From NCBI GenBank assembly GCA_964035545.1, contig OZ037771.1:9803408-9867407 (forward strand): a DNA stretch of 64,000 nucleotides, read 5' to 3'. This document shows, one piece after another, positions 31,001-42,537 of this stretch. Source of the DNA: Bugula neritina. Its lineage: Eukaryota > Bryozoa > Gymnolaemata > Cheilostomatida > Bugulidae. The notes under the pieces are model-generated. The model did no database searches, had not been told where the DNA came from, and saw only the letters and a program-made list of their open reading frames with translations. Within the stretch, counting starts at the first letter, position 1. Each line of letters starts with the position of its first letter. The translations under genes were made by a program, and so were the position numbers.

Positions 31001-34000
31001 GCACTGAAACATACTGAAACATACCGAAATATACTGAGATATACTGAAATACACTGTAACACATTGAAAAATACTGCAACGTACTGAAAGACACTTCAAC
31101 TCACTGAAGTATAGTGTAATATACGGAAATGTACTGTAACATACTGATATTTACTGTAACACACTGAATTATACTGCAACATACTGAAATACACTGTAAC
31201 ATACCGAAATAAACTGCAACATAATGAAACATACTGAATTACACTGTAACATACTAAAATACACTGCAACATTCTGCAACATACTTCAACGTACTGAAAG
31301 ACGCTGTAACATAATGAAATACACTGCAACACATTGAAATATACCGCAACAGACTGGAATATTCTGCAAAACATCCAAGTACATCGTAATATACGGACAT
31401 GTACTGTAACATACTGAAACACACCGAAACATACTGAAACATACTGAAACATACTGAAACATACTGAAACATTCTGAGATACACTGCAACATCCTGCAAC
31501 ATACTGAAATACACTGTAACATGATGAAATACACTGCAACACATTGAAAAATACTGCAACATACTGAAAGCCACTTCAACTCACTGAAGTATAGTGTAAT
31601 ATACGGAAATGTACTGTAACATACTGAAACACACTGAAACATACTGAAACATACTGAAACATACTGAAACATACTGAAACATACTGAAACATACTGAAAT
31701 CCACTGCAACAAACTGCAACGTACTGAAACATACTATAACACGATGAAATACACTGCAACACATTGAAATATACTGCAACAAACTGAAATATCCTGCAAC
31801 ATACTGAAACGTACTGCAACATACTGAAATTAATTGCAACATATCGAAGTATATCGTAGTAAACGGACATGTACTGTAACATACTGAAACACACTGAAAC
31901 ACACTGAAACATACTGAAACATACTGAAATCCACTGCAACATACTGCAACATACTGAAGCATACTGTAACATTATGAAATACACTGCAATACATTGAAGT
32001 ATACTGCAACAAACTGAAATATACTGCAACATACTAAAATGCACTGCAACATACTGAAATACATTGCAATATATCGAAGTATATCGTAATATACGGACAT
32101 GTACTGTAGCATGCTGAAACACACTGAAACATACTGAAACATACTGAAATATACTGAAATATACTGAAATACACTGTAACACATTGGAAAATACTGCAAC
32201 ATACTGAAAGCCACTTCAACTCACTGAAGTATAGTGTAATATACTGAAATGTACTGCAACATACTGAAATACATTGCAACATATCGAAGTATATCGTAAT
32301 AAACGGACATGTACTGTAACATATTGAAACACACTGAAACATACTGAAACATACTGAAACATACTGAAACATACTGAAACATACTGAAATCCACTGCAAC
32401 AAACTGCAACGTACTGAAACATACTGTAACATGATGAAATACACTGCAACACATTGAAATATACTGCAACAAACTGAAATATACTGCAACATACTGAAAC
32501 GTACTGCAACATACTGAAATTAATTGCAACATATCGAAGTATATCGTAGTAAACGGACATGTACTGTAACATACTGAAACACACTGAAACATACTGAAAC
32601 ATACTGAAACATACTGAAATACACTGCAACATACTGCAACATACTGAAGCATGCTGTAACATTATGAAATACACTGCAATACATTGAAATATACTGCAAC
32701 AAACTGAAATATACTGCAACATACTAAAATGCACTGCAACATACTGAAATACATTGCAATATATCGAAGTATATCGTAATATACGGACATGTACTGTAGC
32801 ATACTGAAACACACTGAAACATACTGAAACATACTGAAATATACTGAAATATACTGAAATACACTGTAACACATTGGAAAATACTGCAACATACTGAAAG
32901 CCACTTCAACTCACTGAAGTATAGTGTAATATACGGAAATGTACTGTAACATACTGATCTTTACTGTAACATACCGAAATAAACTGCAACATAATGCAAC
33001 ATACTGAATTACACTGTAACATACTAAAACACACTGCAACATTCTGCAACATACTGCAACATACTGAAATACACTGTAACATGATGAAGTACACTGCAAC
33101 ACATTGAAATACACTGCAACAAATTGAAATACACTGCAACGTACTGAAATGTACTGCAACATACTGAAATACATTGCAACATATCGAAGTAAATCGTAAT
33201 AAACGGACATGTGCTGTAGCATACTGAAACACACTGAAACATACTGAAACATACTGAAACATACTGAAACATACTGAAACATACTCAAATACACTGCAAC
33301 ATACTGCAACATACTGAAACATACTGTAACATGATAAAATACACTGCAACACATTGAAATATACTACAACAAACTGAATTATACTGCAACGTGCTGAAAC
33401 GTACTGCAACATACTGAAATTAATTGCAACATATCGAAGTATATCGTAATATACGGACATGTACTGTAACATACTGAAACACACTGAAAGATACTGAAAC
33501 ATACTGAAAGATACTGAAACATACTGAAACATACTGAGATACACTGCAACATACTGCAACATACTGAAATACACTGTAACATGATGAAATACACTGCAAC
33601 ACATTGAAATATACTGCAACAAACTGAAATATACTGCAACATACTGAAACGTGCTGCAACATACTGAAATACATTGCAATATATCGAAGTATATCGTAAT
33701 ATACGGACATGTACTGTAACATACTGAAACGCACTGAAACATACTGAAACATACCGAAATATACTAGATATACTGAAATACACTGTAACACATTGAAAAA
33801 TACTGCAACGTACTGAAAGACACTTCAACTCACTGAAGTATAGTGTAATATACGGAAATGTACTGTAACATACTGATATTTACTGTAACACACTGAAATA
33901 TACTGCAACATACTGAAATACACTGTAACATACCGAAATAAACTGCAACATAATGAAACATACTGAATTACACTGTAACATACTAAAATACACTGCAACA

Positions 34001-35672
34001 TTCTGCAACATACTTCAACGTACTGAAAGACGCTGTAACATAATGAAATACACTGCAACACATTGAAATATACCGCAACAGACTGGAATATTCTGCAACA
34101 CATCCAAGTACATCGTAATATACGGACATGTACTGTAACATACTGAAACACACCGAAACATACTGAAACATACTGAAACATACTGAAACATACTGAAACA
34201 TTCTGAGATACACTGCAACATCCTGCAACATACTGAAATACACTGTAACATGATGAAATACACTGCAACACATTGAAAAATACTGCAACATACTGAAAGC
34301 CACTTCAACTCACTGAAGTATAGTGTATTATACGGAAATGTACTGTAACATACTGATATTTACTGTAACACACTGAAATATACTGCAACATACTGAAATA
34401 CACTTTAACATACCAAAATTAACTGCAACATAATGCAACATACTGAATTACACTGTAACATACTAAAATACACTGCAACATTCTGCAACATACTGCAACA
34501 TACTGAAATACACTGTAACATGATGAAGTATAGTGCAATATACAGAAATGTACTCTAACATACTGATATTTAATGTTACACACTGAAATATACTGCAACA
34601 CACTGAAATATACTGCAAAATACTGAATTTAACTTCAACATACTGCAACATACTGAAAGACACTACAACCCACTGAAGTATAGTGCAATATACAGAAATG
34701 TACTCTAACATACTGATATTTAATGTTACACACTGAAATATACTACAACATACTGAAATACACTGCAACATACCGAAGTAAGCTGCAACATGCTGCAACA
34801 TACTGAAATACACTGTAACATGATGTAGTACACTGCAACACATTGAAATATACTGCAACAAACTGAAATATACTGCAACATACTGAAATGTACAGCAACA
34901 TACTGAAATACATTGCAACATATCGAAGTATATCGTAGTAAACGGACATGTACTGTAACATACTGAAACACACTGAAACATACTGAAACATACTGAAACA
35001 TACTGAAACATACTGTAACATTATGAAATACACTGCAACACATTGAAATATACTGCAACAAACTGAAAAATACTGCAACATACTAAAACGCACTGCAACA
35101 TACTGAAATACATTGCAATATATCGAAGTATATCGTAATATACGGACATGTACTGTAACATACTGAAACACACTGAAACATACTGAAGCATACTGAAACA
35201 TACTGAAACATACTGAAACATTCTGAGATACACTGCAACATACTGCAACATACTGAAATACACTGTAACATGATGAAATACACTGCAACACATTGAAATA
35301 CACTGCAACAAACTGAAATATACTGCAACATACTGAAATGTACTGCAACATGCTGAAACGTACTGCAACATACTGAAATTAATTGCAACATATCGAAGTA
35401 TATCGTAATGTACGGACATGTACTGTAACATACTGAAACACACTGAAACATGCTGAAACATACTGAAACACCCTGAAACATACTGAAATACACTGCAACA
35501 TACTGCAACATACAAAAACATACTGTAACATGATGAAATACACTGCAACACATTGAAATATACTGCAACAAACTGAAATATACTGCAACATACTGAAACG
35601 TACTGCAACATACTGAAATTAATTGCAACATATCAAAGTATATCGTAATATACGGACATGTACTGTAACATA
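28080..35672 (+). repeat. Partial higher-order repeat unit U4, about 7.6 kb
   Basis: This aligns to U3 from 17260 to about 24703. The offset changes along the way: 10,820, 10,830, 10,820, 10,790, 11,020, 11,019, 10,979, 10,969. Every step is a multiple of 10 bp except one, a missing g near 33765 (atactagata against atactgagata). The largest step is +230 bp near 31620-31860. The match to U3 ends near 35672, after which the array continues with a different repeat family. U4 is therefore older or more active than the U1/U3 pair and is truncated relative to U. Confidence 0.85.
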
Positions 35673-37041
35673 CTGAAACACACTGAAACATACTGAAACA
35701 TACTGAAATATATTGAAATATACTGAAATACACTGTAACACATTGAAAAATACTGCAACATACTGAAAGACACTTCAACTCACTGAAGTATAGTGTAATT
35801 TATGGAAATGTACTGTAACATACTGATAATTACTGCAACACACTGAAATATACTGCAACATACTGAAATACACTGTAACATACCAAAATAAACTGCAACA
35901 TAATGCAACATACTGAATTACACTGTAACATACTAAATTACACTGCAACATTCTGCAACATACTTCAACGTACTGAAATACACTGTAACATAATGAAATA
36001 CACTGCGACATACTGCAACATACTGAAGTACACTGTAAAACATTGAAATACACTGCAACACATTGGAATATACTGCAACATACCCAAATAACTGGTAATA
36101 TACAGAAATATACTGAAATACACTGTAACACATTGCAAAAGACTGCAACATACTGAAAGACACTACAACTCACTGAAGTACAGTGTATTATACGGAAATG
36201 TACTGTAACATACTGATATTTACTGCAACACACTGAAATATACTGCAACATACTGGAATACACTGTAACCTACCATAAAAAACTGCAACATACTGCAACA
36301 TAGTGAAATACACTGTAACATACTAAAATACACTGCAACATTCTGCAACATTCTTCTACATACTGAAAGACACTGTAACATAATGAAATACACTGCAACA
36401 CATTGAAATATACCGCAACACACTGGAATATACTGCAACACATCCAAGTACATCGTAATATACGGACATGTACTGTAACATACTGAAACATACTGAAACA
36501 AACTGCAACATTCTGAAGTACACTGTAAAATATTGAAATACAATGCAACACATTGGAATATACTGCAACACACTGAAGTTTACTGCAACAAACTGAAATA
36601 TGCTGCAACATACTGAAACGTACTGCAACATACTGAAATTAATTGCAACATATCAAAGTATATCGTAATATACGGACATGTACTGTAACATACTGAAACA
36701 CACTGAAACATACTGAAACATACTGAAATATACTGAAATATACTGAAATACACTGTAACACATTGAAAAATACTGCAACATACTGAAAGACACTTCAACT
36801 CACTGAAGTATAGTGTAATTTACGGAAATGTACTGTAACATACTGATAATTACTGCAACACACTGAAATATACTGCAACATACTGAAATACACTGTAACA
36901 TACCAAAATAAACTGCAACATAATGCAACATTCTGAGTTACACTGTAACATACTAAATTACACTGCAACATTCTGCAACATACTTCAACGTACTGAAATA
37001 CACTGTAACATAATGAAATACACTGCAACATACTGCAACAT
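35673..37041 (+). repeat. Array segment next to transposon copy 1, with a 1,020-bp duplication
   Basis: Positions about 35590-36010 recur at 36610-37030 at an offset of 1,020 bp. The shared marker tagtgtaatt falls at 35791 and 36811. The last stretch, about 36780-37041, also matches the right arm near 47210-47470, so from here the array belongs to the same family as the DNA beyond the transposons. The array is interrupted at 37042, immediately after a tgcaacat sequence. Confidence 0.8.
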
Positions 37042-37127
37042 CACAGTTAGTTTAAGGTCATTACTTTCCAGATTCAAGCACTGCTTTATGTTATATATAA
37101 ACGGTTTCCAGGGGATAGCTCGAACAG
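37042..37127 (+). repeat. Left terminal inverted repeat, transposon copy 1
   Basis: This is the left core arm. Reverse-complementing 39524-39617 gives the same order of blocks: CACAGTT(A/G)GTTTAAGGTCA, then gctttatgtt, then gatagctcgaacag, with small gaps between. Weaker similarity continues to about 37270 (tatacttttttaatttttcaa, then ccctcca). The flanking AT at 37040-37041 is the proposed target duplication. Confidence 0.85.
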
Positions 37128-37937
37128 TTTTTGTCTCACATTAATAAATTTTACATGAAAAGATGGCTCTTGCATTCCTCTTTCATATACTTTTTTAATT
37201 TTTCAATAAAAAATTTTCTGAGAAAGTTGTTGCATAATAAGTAAAATTTTACACCCTCCATGTTCCACTGCTGTAGCACAGGGGATTTATTTTATAAAGT
37301 CTAAAAGTGAAACTTGACATTCCTTGATATGTTTTCTCTAATATACTTTCTTTGTTTTTTGAAATTCTGTTTATGCTCTTCACAATTTGGTAAAAACATA
37401 CACCATTATGCAAGTTTCACTGCAATTTTCTAAATTCTTCATATGGTGGTTCTAGCTACGCTCCTGTGACTAATTATAACATCCCTAGTACGTTTGCTGC
37501 TCTGCGCGCTATCACAATAACATATAGTACCCTCTCGCACAAATTGGCAATCTATTGGATTTCTGCCAATATAATGTTCCCTGTTTTACATTAGCACTTA
37601 GCTGAATCATCTCATTATGTTACAATCTATTGACAATGCCTCAGCACAACATAATTCTTTGTTTGTTTGGCAGAGTTAATTTCAGCTAAATCACTTCACT
37701 TTGCAGTCTTGTCAGTAAAGGTCTGTCTATATTGCAGCAGGTGTACTTCCAGTTTCTCTAATTCACATATGATTATTTCAAGTACATTGTATTCTATAAG
37801 ATCAATTTAAAGTTTAGCCCAGTGTTCAGTAGCTAAGTATTATGCATGTATGTTGTCTTACTGTTGAACAAAAGTTAAAAAACCTTTAAAATTATAGCCA
37901 TATTTATTATACATGCATAGGATTTGCATAAGTTGAC

Positions 37938-38020
37938 AAAAAAAATTGCAACATACTGGGATTGAACCATGACCAACCAACTTCTCGCCGCCGCCTATAA
38001 CCTCTGGACCACGCAGTCAT
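37938..38020 (-). pseudogene. tRNA-like Pol III module in transposon copy 1
   Basis: On the minus strand TGGTCCAGAGG (38011-38001) fits the Pol III A-box consensus TRGYNNARNNG. GGTTCAATCCC (37968-37958) fits the B-box consensus GGTTCRANYCC. The boxes start 43 nt apart, as in a tRNA gene. A run of eight T (complement of 37938-37945) follows shortly after the B box, where a Pol III terminator would lie. I cannot fold a convincing acceptor or anticodon stem, so this is a degenerate tRNA-derived sequence, such as a SINE head or tRNA pseudogene, and not a functional tRNA. Its 5' half resembles the GTGGTCTAGWGGTTAG start common in tRNAs. Confidence 0.55.
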
Positions 38021-38959
38021 CGTTAATAAATTGCCAACTATATGAGTAACTATCATTACATAAATATTTCGCGGCAAATGGGTTATAATTATTAGGCTGT
38101 CAATTCATGTTGATTAGCAGTGAACTGTTGCAATAGCCTCTGGTTACTAGCAAAGCTAATGGTTTTGAACAAATAACCCAACAGTTTAAAAATAAGTAGC
38201 TTGCGTATTACTAGCTACAAAAACAGGTCTGAAATAGACTAATAAAGCAAGGTCTTATTGTAGAGTTTGCCGATGTGCTCTAAAATAAAACTTAAACTGT
38301 ATGGTATTACATGAGTATTTGTATGCGAGAGATAAATCAACAATACTGAGTTTCTGGAAAACAACATACTTGAAGTTAACTTTGACAATGGTGTGTTATT
38401 TTCATCATGCACTAGCACAGGTAGGGCCTATAGCATAAATCTCTAATCATATGAATCTTTATGAAGCCCACAGCTCATGTAAGGGTGGCAATGTAATTTG
38501 AAACTAAAAATTATGTTGCTGCATTGTGTCTAAGGTATATTAGAGAGCAGAATTTAATTTTACTAGCCTACCCCAACGGCATTCTACAATGCAGCTTATA
38601 TGCTGGCAGTTGTAATAAGTACTGTCAACAGCAAGGTTACTATCACTGCTAGCTCTGTGCAGTATGTAACCTCTTGAATAATTGCGCCAATTTTAAACTC
38701 TTGGAAGTTGGCCAAGTTATCATATCGCAGCCAGCCACCGGAGACAAAGCATCAGAGCTATTCATATAATATTATACTGATGCACTTGGTAGCAAATGTG
38801 GCTAATCTAATATAGTTCATAGTTCAACACCCTTTACTTTGGGAATACAGCCTCTTTTTTTAGGTTTACCTAACAAAGCATGAAAATATCTAAACTGATA
38901 TTCTGATAATTTAGAGGTAAATTTTGAAAACTAGGTTAATTGCACTTGTTTGCACAACA

Positions 38960-39050
38960 ACAATAATAAAATATATATTATGCAGTATAATAAAAACACA
39001 CATAATACTATAATATAATATATTATAATGATAATAATATAATATTATAA
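38960..39050. repeat. AT-rich palindromic tract in transposon copy 1
   Basis: This is an almost pure A/T stretch rich in ATA, TAT and AATATT. It contains short overlapping palindromes such as ataatatattat and aatataatatt, and could extrude hairpins or act as an easily unwound region. The same tract, slightly changed, is in copy 2 at about 42538-42630. Confidence 0.6.
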
Positions 39051-39523
39051 GTACCATTACTGCATTTTATAACTAGGATGGTTGCCGAAAAAATGTTTCA
39101 CAAATTCTGTAATTATACATCAAAAATAGAACTAGCTAGGCAGCAGGTTAGAATAGAGTAAATTTTTAAAACATGAAATCATGATTTGACTATCGTTTTA
39201 TTTAGGCCAACCAACCTAGGAATACAAGATTGGGTTTTAGCTGACAGTTTATAACATTTAGCTTTTGAGCCAGCAGCACTGGCACTTGTAAAGTATAGGC
39301 AAAGTTAGTGAAGCGAGACTAACGAGCACTCAAATACAAGGCATATTGAGACACAATAACAAGTCAGGAGCGTATAAATTAAAAAGAATGTGGAAGGGGG
39401 ACTATATTTTTCAACACGCTATAACTTAAACATGAATTGGCTTTTGAAAAAAATAAAAAAGTATATTGGAGAACATAAGTTTCTTTATCTTTTCATATTT
39501 TTTTTGTTCTTGTGACATTCAAC

Positions 39524-39617
39524 CTGTTCGAGCTATCAGTGGAACATTGTTCATATAGAACATAAAGCACCTGGCAAAGAGCCAGAAAATGAAAAGTATG
39601 ACCTTAAACCAACTGTG
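39524..39617 (-). repeat. Right terminal inverted repeat, transposon copy 1
   Basis: This arm is the inverted counterpart of 37042-37127 and ends in CCAACTGTG. Its extended, weaker arm reaches back to about 39386 (gaatgtggaaggggg). It is slightly longer than the left arm (94 against 86 bp) because of small indels. The following AT (39618-39619) pairs with the AT before the left end. Confidence 0.85.
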
Positions 39618-40615
39618 ATACTGAAGTACACTGTAAAATATTAAAATACACTGCAACACATTGGAATATACTGCAACACACTGAAATATACTGTAACATA
39701 CTGAAACATGAGCAATATACTGAAAGATGCCTCAACATACTCAAATACACTGCAACACATTGAAATACACTGCAACATACTGAAATATACTGCAACATAC
39801 TGAAATGTACTTCAACATAATGAAAAACACTGCAACATATCAAAGTATGTTGTAATATACAGACATGTACTGAAACATACTGAAACATACTGAAATACAC
39901 TGCAACAAGTTGGAATATACTGCAACATACCCAAGTATATGGTAATATAATGAAATATACTGCAACATACCGCAGCATACTGAAAAACACTGTAACAAAC
40001 TGAAATACGCTGCAACACATTGGAATATACTGCAACATACCCAAATAAATGGTAATATACTGAAATATACTGAAATACACTGTAACACATTGAAAAATAC
40101 TGCAACATACTGAAACACACTACAACTCACTGAAGTATAGTGTAACTTACCGAAATGTACTGTAACATACTGATATTTACTGCAACACACTGAAACATAC
40201 TGCAACATACTGAAATACACTGTTACATACTAAAATCCACTGCAACATACTAAAATACACTGCAACATTCTGCAACATTCTGCAACATACTTCAACATAC
40301 TGAAATACACTGTAACAAACTGAAATACGCTGCAATACATTGGAATATACTGCAACAAACCCAAATAAATGGTAACATACTGAAATATACTGAAATACAT
40401 TGTAACACATTGAAAAATACTGCAACACACTGAAAGACACTACAACTCACTGAAGTATAGTGTAATATACGAAAATGTACTGTAACATACTGATATTTAC
40501 TGCAACACACTGAAATATACTGCAACATACTGTATACACTGTTACATGCCAAAATAAACTGCAACATACTGCAACATACTGAAATACACTGTAACATACT
40601 CAAATACACTGCAAC
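39618..40615 (+). repeat. 998-bp satellite segment between the two transposon copies
   Basis: This is decameric satellite of the right-arm family. It matches 44163-45160 with a constant offset of 4,545 bp and only scattered substitutions, for example catactgaaa versus a caccgaaa form near 39680/44225. It carries two 1-bp contractions of the decamer register, the catgagcaa variant near 39708 and the catactgtatacactg variant near 40528, giving 998 rather than 1000 bp. The matching right-arm copy has no element at either boundary and serves as an empty-site reference for both insertions. Confidence 0.9.
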
Positions 40616-40701
40616 CACAGTTGGTTTAAGGTCATTACTTTCCAGATTCAGGCACTGCTTTATGTTATATATAAACGGTTTCCAGGGGATAGCTCGAACA
40701 G
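40616..40701 (+). repeat. Left terminal inverted repeat, transposon copy 2
   Basis: An 86-bp core arm, inverted relative to 43097-43190, with the same block order as in copy 1. It is preceded by AC (40614-40615), the proposed target duplication. Confidence 0.85.
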
Positions 40702-41514
40702 TTTTTGTCTCACATTAACAAATTTTACATGAAAAGATAGCTCTTGCATTCCTCTTTCATATACTTTTTTAATTTTTCAATAAAATTTTTTTTGAAAAAG
40801 TTGTTGCATAATAAGTAAAATTTTACACCCTCCATGTTCCACTGCTGTAGCACAGGGGATTCATTTTATAAAGTATAAAAGTGAAACTTGACATTCCTTG
40901 ATATGTTTTCTCTAATATACTTTCTTTGTTTTTTGAAATTCTGTTTATGCTCTTCACAATTTGGTAAAAACATACACCATTTTGCAAGTTTCACTGCAAT
41001 TTTCTAAATTCTTCATATGGTGGTTCTAGCTACGCTCCTGTGACTAATTATAACATTCCTAGTACGTTTGCCGCTCTGCGCTATCACAATAACATATAGT
41101 ACCCTCTCGCACAAATTGGCAGTCTATTGGATTTCTGCCAATATAATGTTCCCTGTTTTACATTAGCACTTAGCTGAATCATCTCACTATGTTACAATAA
41201 TATATTGAAAATGCCTCAGCACAACATAATTCTTTGTTTGTTTGGCAGAGTTAATTTCAGCTAAATCACTTCACTTTGCAGTCTTGTCAGTAAAGGTCTG
41301 TCTATAGAGCAGCAGGTGTACTTTCAGTTTCTCTAATTCACATATGATTATTTTAAGTACATTGTATTCTATAAGATCAATTTAAGGTTTAGTCCAGTGT
41401 TCAGTATCTAATTATTATGCATGTATGTTGTCTTACTGTTGAACAAAAGTTAAAAAAAAACTTTACAATTATAGCCATATTTATTATACATGCGTAGGAT
41501 TTGCATAAGTTGAC

Positions 41515-41597
41515 AAAAAAAATTGCGACAAAACAGGGTTGAACCATAACCAACGAACTCCTCGCTGACGCCTCTAACCTCTAGACCACGCAGTCAT
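41515..41597 (-). pseudogene. tRNA-like Pol III module in transposon copy 2
   Basis: On the minus strand the A box is TGGTCTAGAGG (41588-41578), a full match to the consensus. The B box is GGTTCAACCCT (41545-41535), with one mismatch. Their starts are again 43 nt apart. A run of eight T (complement of 41515-41522) follows as a possible terminator. The boxes, spacing and T-run are kept although the rest of the module differs from copy 1 at about 13 of 63 positions. No convincing cloverleaf fold. Confidence 0.55.
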
Positions 41598-42537
41598 CGT
41601 TAATAATACGCGCACTATATGAGTAACTATCATTACATAAATATTTCGCGGCAAAAGGGTTATAATTATTAGGCTGTCAATTCATGTTGATAGCAGTCAA
41701 CTGTTGCAATAGTCTCGGGTTACTAGCAAAGCTAATGGTTTTGAACAAATAACCCAAAAGTTTAAAAATAAGTAGCTTGCGTATTACTAGCTACAAAAAC
41801 AGGTCTGAAATAGACTGGTAAAGCAAGCTCTTATTGTAGAGTTTGCAGATGTGCTCTAAAATAAAACTTAAACTGTATGGTATTACATAAGTATTTGTAT
41901 GCGAGAGATAAATGGACATTACTGAGTTTCTGGAAAACAACATACTTGAAGTTAACTTTGACAATGGTGTGTTATTTTCATCATACACTAGCACAGATAG
42001 GGCCTATAGCATAAATCTCTAATCATATGAATCTTTATGAAGCCCACAGCTCATGTAAGGGTGGCAAATGTAATTTGAAACTAAAAATTATGTTGCTGCA
42101 TTTTGTCTAAGGTATATTAGAGAGCAGAATTTGGTTTTACTAGCCTGCCCCAACGGCATTCTACAATGCAGCTTATATGCTGGCAGTTGTAATAAGTACT
42201 GCCAATAGCAAGGTTACTATCACTGCTAGCTCTGTGCAGTATGTAACCTCTTGAATAATTGCGCCAATTTTAAACTCTTGGAAGTTGGCCAAGTTATCAT
42301 ATCGCAGCCAGCCACCGGAGACAAAGCATCAGAGCTATTCATATAATATTATACTGATGCACTTGGTAGCAGAGTGGCTAATCTAATATAGTTCATAGTT
42401 CAACACCCTTTACTTTGGGAATACAGCCTCTTTTTTTAGGTTTACCTTACAAAGCATGAACATATCTAAACTGATATTCTGATAATTTAGAGGTACATTT
42501 TGAAAACTAGGTTAATTGCACTTGTTTGCACAACAAC

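Larger units (their letters stand above)
1..37041 (+). repeat. Decameric satellite array, left arm
   Basis: The whole interval is made of 10-bp monomers of the form YAYACTGNAA read on the + strand. Monomer types alternate, often as a 20-bp pair such as catactgaaa plus tacactgcaa. Larger blocks recur about every 240 bp, marked by a CpG-bearing group (catatcgaag, tatatcgtaa, tatacggaca, tgtactgtaa). I see no inverted segment and no non-satellite insertion. Indels between copies are nearly always multiples of 10 bp. The array continues past the left window edge. All minus-strand frames are largely open, but this is a property of the monomer and not evidence of coding. The array could be centromeric, subtelomeric or interstitial; the sequence alone does not decide. 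Certain as a satellite, unknown in function. Confidence 0.98.
37042..39617 (+). mobile_element. Non-autonomous TIR DNA transposon, copy 1 (2,576 bp)
   Basis: The element begins CACAGTTAGTTTAAGG and ends with the inverted form CCTTAAACCAACTGTG. The inverted repeat arms are long and imperfect: a core of about 86-94 bp, extending with gaps to about 230 bp. It is flanked by AT on both sides (37040-37041 and 39618-39619). Related satellite copies without the element, such as 44157-44170, 47461-47475 and 49911-49925, have a single AT, which supports a 2-bp target duplication. The interior is AT-rich, and I see no transposase and no convincing ORF. It holds a tRNA-like module (37938-38020), an AT-rich palindromic tract (38960-39050), and otherwise nothing recognisable in 37271-37937, 38021-38959 and 39051-39385. 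CAC termini with a short duplication would fit the CACTA/Mirage/Chapaev group, but that is only a suggestion. Confidence 0.85.

Noticed and set aside
1-37041. CRISPR array
   Set aside because: Repeats are contiguous 10-bp monomers without unique spacers, and the context is eukaryotic-type satellite with a TIR transposon.
37938-38020. Functional tRNA gene
   Set aside because: A and B boxes and a T-run are present, but I could not form an acceptor stem or a sound anticodon stem in either copy.
37042-39617. Tc1/mariner-type element based on the CAGTTG-like terminus
   Set aside because: The ends are CACAGTT, and the sites read AT and AC, not TA. Moving the boundary to CAGTT leaves CA on the left and TG on the right, which is not a target duplication.
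41791-41994. 67-codon minus-strand ORF inside transposon copy 2
   Set aside because: It is not kept open in copy 1, resembles no transposase motif, and lies in AT-rich sequence where such ORFs arise by chance.
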